Below are positions 1 to 5,492 of a stretch of DNA of 5,985 nucleotides, piece by piece. The position numbers and the translations under genes were made by a program. The stretch spans positions 1-5,985 of the forward strand of contig JAFYGX010000265.1 in NCBI GenBank assembly GCA_017543025.1. Reading direction: 5' to 3'. Source of the DNA: Solobacterium sp. (GTDB lineage Bacteria > Bacillota_I > Bacilli_A > Erysipelotrichales > Erysipelotrichaceae). The notes below the pieces were generated by a model, which was not told the DNA's origin, ran no database searches, and was given only the letters and a program-made list of their open reading frames with translations. Every line of letters starts with the position of its first letter. Positions within the stretch are counted from its first letter, which is position 1.

Positions 1-103
1 CTTCTGAAATTTCACATATTCTAAACGGTCATGGGGTGTAACTTACCCCGAGTTATCTCGCAGTGAAATTCCGGCCACCCCGGACAAATTTGGATCGCCA
101 AAT
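1..103. other. Hairpin-rich non-coding stretch at the left edge
   Basis: No gene is recognised here. Directly visible are an 8-bp inverted repeat AATTTCAC (8-15) / GTGAAATT (63-70) enclosing two smaller hairpins, GGGGT/ACCCC (34-50) and CGAG-TTAT-CTCG (49-60). Two more hairpins follow: TCCGG/CCGGA (70-84) and ATTTGG-ATCG-CCAAAT (88-103). TGAAATTTCA (5-14) is also a perfect 10-bp palindrome. In plus-strand frame 3, positions 3-41 are open and end in TAA, so the tail of a convergent plus-strand gene could enter from the left. Such a gene would share the terminator at 104-168. Which strand is transcribed, and whether this is a structured RNA, cannot be settled from the window. Confidence 0.35.
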
Positions 104-168
104 AAAAGAGGCTGCAGCCCCGGTACAGGAATCAGCCTGTTCCCCGGATACCCGCTGCAGCCCCTTTT
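104..168 (-). terminator. Rho-independent terminator of the superoxide reductase gene, possibly bidirectional
   Basis: Arms at 104-118 and 154-168 pair over about 15 bp. In minus-strand RNA the stem is AAAAGGGGCUGCAGC with GCUGCAGCCUCUUUU, with a single G-U wobble, and it is followed by UUUUAUUU. An inner extension pairs ACAGG with CCUGU. The hairpin starts 15 bases after the superoxide reductase stop codon. On the plus strand the second arm ends in a run of six T (165-170), so a convergent plus-strand transcript could also stop here. Confidence 0.85.
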
Positions 169-182
169 TTAAACTGAATTGC

Positions 183-560
183 TCAGAGCTCTGCTTTCCA
201 GAGACCATGCAGATTGCAGAATTCATAAACTGCTTTTGCATCGTCTTCGGTAAGGAATTCTGCATGAGGAGCTTCACCCGGATTCAGATATTTCAGAGAA
301 ATTCCGGATGCAGTCTCAAGCGCAACAAACATGATGTAATGTTCCGGCAGCATCGGATGATCAACCGATCCGACATTCACGATAACCTTCTGACCATCTC
401 TTGTGACAGACGGAACATGCTTTTCAGCCGCACCATCCGTGGTATTGGCTTTGAGCAGAACCATTTCCTGACCACAGCACATGGTCGGACATGCACTGCC
501 GTTCACTTCAACATGAATCTTTCCGCACTTCGTGCAGCGATATACCTTAAATTCTTTCAT
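183..560 (-). CDS. dfx: Superoxide reductase, class I two-iron (desulfoferrodoxin)
   Basis: This 125-residue cytosolic enzyme reduces superoxide to hydrogen peroxide without making oxygen, typically taking electrons from rubredoxin in anaerobes. The N-terminal desulforedoxin-like domain (about 1-37) has Cys9, Cys12, Cys28 and Cys29, the Fe(Cys)4 centre I pattern (CTKCG then CCGQEM). The catalytic domain carries EKHVP (Glu46, Lys47, His48), VDHPMLPEHYI (His68, His74) and CNLHGLW (Cys115, His118). These supply all five Fe(His)4Cys ligands plus the family's catalytic Glu-Lys pair. Length and ligand numbering match characterised desulfoferrodoxins. Cys24 is an extra cysteine outside the usual ligand set. 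The start at 560 is chosen because GGAGG lies 12 bases upstream; the in-frame ATG at 584 precedes that site. No rubredoxin gene is adjacent. The gene appears to be monocistronic, with its own promoter and terminator. Confidence 0.96.
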   Translation of the reverse strand: MKEFKVYRCTKCGKIHVEVNGSACPTMCCGQEMVLLKANTTDGAAEKHVPSVTRDGQKVIVNVGSVDHPMLPEHYIMFVALETASGISLKYLNPGEAPHAEFLTEDDAKAVYEFCNLHGLWKAEL

Positions 561-678
561 TATCTTTGAAATCCTCCATTGCATATATTATGGAGGATTC
601 ATCCGTCAGATTCAAGTCAGCTGCATCGCTGTTATCACCCTGACGCAATGGGCCGATGCAATGGACAGACGCATTCAT
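547..678 (-). CDS. Possible 43-residue small ORF overlapping the start of the superoxide reductase gene
   Basis: ATG at 678 opens a 43-codon frame ending in TAA at 547, which is 14 bases inside the superoxide reductase gene in another frame. GGAGAG (689-694) lies 10 bases upstream, an acceptable Shine-Dalgarno. The product would be acidic and soluble (NLTDESSIIYAMEDF in its second half), with no membrane segment or recognisable motif. It could be a leader ORF translationally coupled to the enzyme. It would require transcription from upstream of 695, because the predicted enzyme promoter lies inside it. Chance is a serious alternative for a frame this short, and I do not recognise the product. 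Confidence 0.17.
   Translation of the reverse strand: MNASVHCIGPLRQGDNSDAADLNLTDESSIIYAMEDFKDNERI
571..598. repeat. Perfect 9-bp inverted repeat across the -10, start site and RBS of the superoxide reductase gene
   Basis: ATCCTCCAT (571-579) and ATGGAGGAT (590-598) are perfect inverted copies separated by 10 bases. The left arm contains the GGAGG Shine-Dalgarno of the gene (minus strand), and the right arm overlaps the predicted -10 element. If transcription starts near 580, the repeat works only as DNA, for example as an operator. If it starts further upstream, the RNA would fold into a hairpin hiding the ribosome binding site. I do not recognise it as a Fur, PerR or Rex box. Confidence 0.6.
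587..615 (-). promoter_or_regulatory. Predicted sigma-A-type promoter of the superoxide reductase gene
   Basis: Reading the minus strand, TTGAAT (610-615) and CATAAT (587-592) are separated by exactly 17 bp. The expected transcription start is near 580, giving a leader of about 20 nt that contains the GGAGG ribosome binding site (573-577). The -35 matches the consensus at 4 of 6 positions and the -10 at 5 of 6. This is inference from sequence pattern only. Confidence 0.5.
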
Positions 679-1263
679 ATAGAACCGTCTCTCCAGGTAC
701 AGAATCCAGTCAGAACAAGAAGTTCAGGCTTACTGATAAAACAGACAGTTATCAAAAACAGAGCAGTTTATACACCAGGATTAACGCAGGCACCGGTTCA
801 TCACAAAACAAGAATAGACAAACCTGAAGTCAGAAACCGATATCGTTCACTTCAGCCGGCCGGCTAGCTTCTTTGGCCGGACACAGCCTCTCTTTGTGTG
901 TTGTAACGGAATACGGCAGACTGATGCCCGAACATACATAACCTGAATTATTTGCGCATTGCCGGCAGCGCGTTCAGTAATTACGGTTTTTTGACGCCAT
1001 CCGATTCTGTCTTTATCCATCCGTTTCTCTATTGCAGAGTGCGTCCGCTTCGATAAGAACCACCAGCCGCCGAAAACGCATATACCCTTCAGAACAGGCA
1101 TGCTGTTTTTCACTTTCAGATCAGCGAATCCGGACTTGTCTGTAATTCCGGTTCTTCCTCATCAGTAATTTGAAAGCGTCAGCACGGATAACTGTTCTTA
1201 CAGATGATCCGCTGCGGCCGCAAAGCATTATGCTGTTTTCAGTCCGGCATCTGTATGCATCAG
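599..1263. other. Long intergenic region without a convincing gene
   Basis: This stretch of about 660 bp separates the permease 3' end from the superoxide reductase regulatory region. Short frames exist on both strands, but none has both a good ribosome binding site and a recognisable product. The longest on the minus strand (88 codons, 847-1113) has a basic, irregular composition. Small inverted repeats are present: CCGGCC/GGCCGG (856-880), ACACA/TGTGT (881-899) and GGAT-CTGT/ACAG-ATCC (about 1186-1210). No T-tailed terminator for the permease is visible on the minus strand just below 1264. The DNA may be decayed sequence or may hold unrecognised regulatory RNA. Confidence 0.5.
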
Positions 1264-4200
1264 TTACTCTACGCTCTTCAGTGATTCTACCATCTGAATA
1301 TCGCGTAATTTCGGACGCATCATCCAGTTTACAAAGAGACCGAATGCAATTGTCAGAATCACACTGTAAACATAGCTCATCGGTTTTACTACACGGCCGT
1401 ACATGATATTTGAAAGTTCAACCTGCAGCATGATATAGTTCGCCAGAAATGTTCCGACCGGCAAGCCGATCAGTGCGCCTATGAGAACCAGTACATTGTT
1501 CTCCTTGTAAATGTAATTCTCAACTTCATTTGTTCTGAATCCCAGTACTTTCAGCGTAGCGATCTCGCGCATACGTTCTGAGATATTAACATTTGTAAGA
1601 TTTCCCAGCACAACAAATGCAAGTCCCATGGAAGAAACGATCAGAACAATTGTTACTGCCCGGATGCCCTTGATCATTGTCGCAAAGTTGTCGATCGTAG
1701 GCTGATCGTAATTCACTTCCGTAATACCTTCCAGGGTGGCTGCTGCCTCAATCTCATCTTTTGATTCCTTCGTCTTATCATTCATGATGAACAGTGTGTT
1801 CTGAACCGGTAAAGTTCCGAATGTTTCCTGATATGTTTTTTCGGTCATCAGAATTCCATGGAAAACGTAATATTCCATGATCCCGCCGATCCGCACATAT
1901 GCTTTGGAACCATCCTGTCCTTCCACACGAATGCTGTCACCTTTCTTCAGCCCGTAGTTTTCTGCTAATTTTTCATTGATGATCACACTGCCGTCTTCGA
2001 TCGGAATTTCGTGATGTCCGACTCGTGTACGAACAGTAAACAGCGTGCGCAGGGCTTCCTCATCTTTCATGATCGTAACGTAAGCAACATCTTCAAGCTT
2101 ATCCGGCACATCAACCGCGGAAGAATATCCTGTACCGCGAAGCATTGACTGCGTGCTTTCCAGCTTGCCGAAATAGTCTTCTGCAGTTTTCAGATATTCC
2201 GGATCACTGACGCTGACAGATACGGAATACTTCTTGATCTGAGTGAAATGGAGATCAACAAATTTACTGACAGAATCGTTGATTCCGAATCCGGTTACAA
2301 GCAGTGCCGAACACCCTGCTACGCCAAGCACCGTCATCAGAACCCGCTGCTTGTTACGAACCAGATTCCGTATGGTGACTTTCCATGAGAATGTCACTTT
2401 ATCCCAGATGAATCTGATTTTCTCAAGCAGAATATCCTTTCCGAGTTTCGGACTCTTGGGACGCATGATAACTGCAGGTACCTGACGGATATCATCAAAC
2501 AGAACCCATCCGGTTACACCCACCATCATTCCGACAAATACAAGCGTGCAGAGAAAGATCAGCTTCCACGGAATTTCAAGACTCATTTCCGGAAGGATAT
2601 AAAGCATCTTCCACGTATTGTAGATAATAATCGGGAAAACCATCAGTCCGATTATGGTTCCAAGAACGCATCCGATCAGAGCGGCAACTGCCGAATAGGA
2701 CAGGTAGATGAACGATACCTTTCCGCCACCGTACCCCAGAGCGCGCAGGGTTCCGATCTGTCCCCGCTGTTCACTGATCAGACGTGTCATGGTAGTCATG
2801 CATACCAGCGCAGCAACTGCGATGAAGAAGACCGGAAAGATACTTGCGATTGTTGTCATCTCTTCGATCGTTCCCCGATAGGTTTCCGATGCGTAATGCT
2901 GAGTGCGGTCAAGAACCATCCACTCCGGTTCCGCCATGGAATTGATCTGTTCGAGTCCGGAATCCAGTTCCGCTTTTGCCGAATCAAGTTTTTCTTGCCC
3001 TGCTTTCTTTTCCGTATCAAATTCTGCTTTTGCGGAATCCAGCTCACGCTGTCCTTCGTTCAGCTGACGGACGCTCTTTTTAAGCGTATCCCAGCCGCTG
3101 TCAATTTCTGCCTGGCCGTCGGCAATTCTCTGATGCAAAACCTGCCAGCCTTCGGTAAGAGCTACTTCGCCATCCATCAGTTCTTTTTCCGCTGCCGCAA
3201 TCTGTTCTCTTCCCATCTCAAGCGCATCATCAATCTGTGCAATGCTGTCTGAGATTGCCCGTCGAAGATCTCCGAGCGTTGCATTCTCCCCAAGGTCAAG
3301 CTCTGCCCGGACTTCTTTCAGATCCGGCTGAAAGCTTTCCAGAAATGAGAGGGAGATACTGTCCGGAAGCGGCTGGTAAACAAGCGCATACAACGCACTT
3401 CTCGCAGCCACAATTGAATCAGCGAGCACATTGATCATCTCGATTCCGGCATGAACTTCTAAATCATAGACATCCGACATTGCGGCAAGGGTCGCAAAGG
3501 TCTCATTCTGAGAAGACATCAAATCAGAAAGTTCCCAGAAGCTCACCGGTGTATAAACCTCGATCGCTTCATAAAGTACTTCCTCTTCTGATTCTTCATA
3601 CACATAGCTGTCGTCAATCGGAACAACAACGTCATCTTCCGGAACTTCTTCCCCATCTTCGTACAGAACATCCGTGAAACCCGAATAAGGGGATTGCTCT
3701 GTTTCATAGTTTAAATCCAGAAGCGGTTGACTTACCGCAACATATTCAATTCTCGGAGCCATGATGTCATTAATTGTCGCATTCATTACAGCAATCGCTT
3801 CCGGATTAACCAGATAGTCCATCCGGTCCAGCACACCCTGAACGGTAATGGTACCGGGGTCAATTCCGCTGACCAGAAGCAGCTGCTCAATATTGCTGCG
3901 GCATGGTTCATTCACATAGCTGAGAACATTTTTTAACGAAAAGCCGGGACTCAGCAGTGGCTGATTCAGCTGATACTGTGCATCTGTAAGCTGCCTGCGC
4001 ATCGATAATGCAAATTCTTCCTGCTCCGCGAACTCTGCTTTTCCGGCTGCCAGCTGTGCATAACCCTCATCGAGTTTCCGGCGGCCTTCTTCCAGCTCTT
4101 TTACTGCATCATCTTTGCCCTGCTCCAGCAATGCCTGTGCATTTTGCAGTTCTTTTCTTCCGGCATAGACTTTGTTCCATCCGTCATTCAGCTGTTTTTC

Positions 4201-5073
4201 TGCTGAATGAATTTCCTTCTCTGCAGCAGCGATGCCTTCGTCAAATTCCTTCAGACCCGCCTCGTACTGTTCCACACCTTCCTGATACTGTGTCATTGCA
4301 TCATTGCGGATTTCATTGTACCGATCGTATTTCTGATCTGTAGCAACTGTTTCAATCTCTTTTTTGATTTTCGAACTGTATTGCCGGTATGCTTCCGAGA
4401 ATTCGTCATAGGTCTTCCCGTCTTTGATCAGCACATTCATTTCGGTGTAATAATCATTCACAAATGCGTCATCCGGAATATAGAGAAACATCCGGAGGTA
4501 AATGTTGGAAATCGTACTTGCTTCACGGGTCGCATTCAGATACAGCGGCGTGTCAATCGTACCTACAACGGTAACTTCATCCATCTTCAGATAATCACCA
4601 ACATCATTATCCGGACGTGTCAGATACAGCACAGTACCGACAGGATATCCCTTTACCATCATGGAGCCGTTATCCGCCAGCACCTCATTCGGAGCTTCCG
4701 GAAGGCGTCCGGAACGAAGAACAAAGTGATTGATCTGTGAATCATCCGAAAAGGAATGAACTCTCGTCATCACCTGACTTCCGCCATCACTGGTAAAGAG
4801 GTCAACAAATTTTCCGCCCTCTGCCAGTTCAACAGAATCCAGTTCATTGACCGCCTTTACATCCGCATCATCAAATCCGTAGTTGGAATAAATGGTAATA
4901 TCTTTCAGATTGTGTTCATCATCATACTTGTTTACAGAACTCGACATTACTGTACTGACAGATGAGACGCCAATATAAAATGCCGTTCCAAGAAGAACAA
5001 TTGCAATCAGTGAAAGAAATCTTCCCGGAGACTTTTGGATCAGTCTCGCTGTCATTTTTACTATGCCGCGCAT
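1264..5073 (-). CDS. Large FtsX-like ABC-transporter permease with two extracytoplasmic coiled-coil arms
   Basis: A 1269-residue polytopic membrane protein of the MacB/FtsX-like permease superfamily. I count eight membrane segments: about 17-40, 741-763, 789-817, 837-858, 911-931, 1137-1160, 1193-1216 and 1233-1251. Each half ends in a three-helix FtsX domain with the conserved cytosolic motif (SEQRGQIGTLRALG at 767-780, SERMREIATLKVLG at 1165-1178), where the ATPase is expected to couple. The first extracytoplasmic region (41-740) holds two heptad coiled coils with LxxG spacing (about 252-350 and 606-712) flanking a central domain with an acidic K/R-free segment (442-557). The second ectodomain spans about 932-1136. 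ATG at 5073 gives the usual family N-terminus (KxTxRxIxxSxGRFL before TM1) but has no Shine-Dalgarno; Met7 has none either. No ATPase gene adjoins it, so the partner must lie elsewhere. The substrate is unknown. Export, or force transmission to envelope enzymes, is the family-level inference. Confidence 0.92.
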   Translation of the reverse strand: MRGIVKMTARLIQKSPGRFLSLIAIVLLGTAFYIGVSSVSTVMSSSVNKYDDEHNLKDITIYSNYGFDDADVKAVNELDSVELAEGGKFVDLFTSDGGSQVMTRVHSFSDDSQINHFVLRSGRLPEAPNEVLADNGSMMVKGYPVGTVLYLTRPDNDVGDYLKMDEVTVVGTIDTPLYLNATREASTISNIYLRMFLYIPDDAFVNDYYTEMNVLIKDGKTYDEFSEAYRQYSSKIKKEIETVATDQKYDRYNEIRNDAMTQYQEGVEQYEAGLKEFDEGIAAAEKEIHSAEKQLNDGWNKVYAGRKELQNAQALLEQGKDDAVKELEEGRRKLDEGYAQLAAGKAEFAEQEEFALSMRRQLTDAQYQLNQPLLSPGFSLKNVLSYVNEPCRSNIEQLLLVSGIDPGTITVQGVLDRMDYLVNPEAIAVMNATINDIMAPRIEYVAVSQPLLDLNYETEQSPYSGFTDVLYEDGEEVPEDDVVVPIDDSYVYEESEEEVLYEAIEVYTPVSFWELSDLMSSQNETFATLAAMSDVYDLEVHAGIEMINVLADSIVAARSALYALVYQPLPDSISLSFLESFQPDLKEVRAELDLGENATLGDLRRAISDSIAQIDDALEMGREQIAAAEKELMDGEVALTEGWQVLHQRIADGQAEIDSGWDTLKKSVRQLNEGQRELDSAKAEFDTEKKAGQEKLDSAKAELDSGLEQINSMAEPEWMVLDRTQHYASETYRGTIEEMTTIASIFPVFFIAVAALVCMTTMTRLISEQRGQIGTLRALGYGGGKVSFIYLSYSAVAALIGCVLGTIIGLMVFPIIIYNTWKMLYILPEMSLEIPWKLIFLCTLVFVGMMVGVTGWVLFDDIRQVPAVIMRPKSPKLGKDILLEKIRFIWDKVTFSWKVTIRNLVRNKQRVLMTVLGVAGCSALLVTGFGINDSVSKFVDLHFTQIKKYSVSVSVSDPEYLKTAEDYFGKLESTQSMLRGTGYSSAVDVPDKLEDVAYVTIMKDEEALRTLFTVRTRVGHHEIPIEDGSVIINEKLAENYGLKKGDSIRVEGQDGSKAYVRIGGIMEYYVFHGILMTEKTYQETFGTLPVQNTLFIMNDKTKESKDEIEAAATLEGITEVNYDQPTIDNFATMIKGIRAVTIVLIVSSMGLAFVVLGNLTNVNISERMREIATLKVLGFRTNEVENYIYKENNVLVLIGALIGLPVGTFLANYIMLQVELSNIMYGRVVKPMSYVYSVILTIAFGLFVNWMMRPKLRDIQMVESLKSVE
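2962..3042 (-). repeat. Direct repeat in the second coiled coil of the permease
   Basis: Residues 678-686 (LDSAKAEFD) and 696-704 (LDSAKAELD) are near-identical and 18 residues apart. At the DNA level, 3016-3042 and 2962-2988 agree at 22 of 27 bases. This suggests that the coiled-coil arm grew by local duplication with a 54-bp period. Confidence 0.7.
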
Positions 5074-5081
5074 GATGAATA

Positions 5082-5087
5082 ATTATA
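5082..5087 (-). promoter_or_regulatory. Perfect -10 hexamer just upstream of the permease start codon
   Basis: The minus strand reads TATAAT at 5082-5087, then eight bases, then the ATG at 5073. At normal spacing, transcription would begin between about 5076 and 5073, on or just before the start codon. The best-spaced -35 is the poor TTTTAT (5105-5110), which falls inside the rpsO terminator tail. TTGATT (5096-5101) is too close at 8 bp. Confidence 0.45.
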
Positions 5088-5106
5088 AAAACGAAAATCA
5101 AAAAAT

Positions 5107-5134
5107 AAAAGACAGAATTTTGATTCTGTCTTTT
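5107..5134 (-). terminator. Rho-independent terminator of rpsO
   Basis: GACAGAAT (5111-5118) and ATTCTGTC (5123-5130) form a perfect 8-bp stem with a 4-base loop, extended by four A-T pairs. On the minus strand it is followed by UUUUAUUUUUU. It lies 13 bases after the rpsO stop codon and separates rpsO from the permease gene. Because the flanks are A and T runs on both sides, it could also act in the plus direction. Confidence 0.93.
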
Positions 5135-5147
5135 TCCGGATCATGAA

Positions 5148-5414
5148 TTACTTTCTCAGACCGAGTTTCTTAACGAGATCTCTGTAACGGTTAACATCGT
5201 TCTTCTTCAGGTACTCAAGAAGATTCTTTCTGCGGCCAACCATCTTCAGAAGACCGCGGTTGGAACTGTAGTCCTTCTTGTTGGCCTTCATGTGAACTGT
5301 CAGACGGTTGATCTGCTCTGTGAGCATAGCAACCTGTACTTCTGCAGAACCAGTGTCGCCTTCCTTACGTCCAAACTCCTTAACAATCCGTTCCTTTGTT
5401 TCCTTTTCAAGCAT
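5148..5414 (-). CDS. rpsO: 30S ribosomal protein S15
   Basis: An 88-residue primary 16S rRNA-binding protein of the small-subunit platform, which binds the junction of helices 20-22 and nucleates S6/S18 joining. The all-helical S15 pattern is complete: TGSAEVQVA (21-29), [11 protein letters not shown] (31-41), [10 protein letters not shown] (46-55), RRKNLLEYL (61-69) and [13 protein letters not shown] at the C-terminus. The rRNA-contact positions corresponding to Thr21, Gly22, His41, Asp48 and Ser51 of E. coli S15 are all present. Length is standard for the family. The start at 5414 is set by family alignment and by AGGAG 8 bases upstream; a closer ATG at 5419 is in another frame. The gene is flanked by its own promoter and terminator, so it looks monocistronic, without the pnp gene that often follows it. 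Confidence 0.98.
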   Translation of the reverse strand: MLEKETKERIVKEFGRKEGDTGSAEVQVAMLTEQINRLTVHMKANKKDYSSNRGLLKMVGRRKNLLEYLKKNDVNRYRDLVKKLGLRK

Positions 5415-5492
5415 TTCATTTTCTCCTTTTGCATCATATGCCCTTTCATGCCGAGTTTGCCGCAGGAGATGCGAACACCCCAGCACAAAAGC
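5415..5492 (-). promoter_or_regulatory. rpsO leader with Shine-Dalgarno and competing anti-Shine-Dalgarno hairpin
   Basis: The predicted 5' UTR contains the ribosome binding site AGGAGA (5422-5427) and a perfect complement UCUCCU (5464-5469). The complement overlaps one arm of an upstream hairpin, GGGGUG (5476-5481) / CAUCUC (5466-5471), closed by a UUCG loop (5472-5475). The two pairings exclude each other, so the leader could switch between an open and a sequestered ribosome binding site. S15 autoregulation through leader RNA is established in several bacterial groups with differing structures. That this leader binds S15 is inference. Confidence 0.45.

Noticed and set aside
40..85. GTGAAATTCC at 63-72 resembles a core string of FMN (RFN) riboswitches and, loosely, cobalamin riboswitches.
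   Set aside because: The flanking invariant blocks (GGGCAGG before it, ACCGGCGGT after it, or the B12 box) are absent, and no plus-strand gene follows.
1094..1110. AACAG/CTGTT hairpin followed by five T on the plus strand.
   Set aside because: The stem is only 5 bp, and there is no plus-strand gene for it to terminate. It faces the wrong way for the permease.
847..1113. 88-codon minus-strand frame in the gap downstream of the permease.
   Set aside because: No ribosome binding site at the ATG, irregular basic composition, no recognisable motif, and it overlaps GC-rich inverted repeats. Most likely chance.
2896..3252. Repetitive pattern in the permease region that could suggest a CRISPR or tandem-repeat array.
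   Set aside because: The periodicity is explained by heptad LxxG coiled-coil coding sequence. The units are diverged and there are no spacers.
4207..4740. Plus-strand frame of 177 codons opposite the permease, with several similar shorter ones.
   Set aside because: It is antisense to strongly supported membrane-protein coding sequence and has no convincing product. Treated as a shadow of the real gene.
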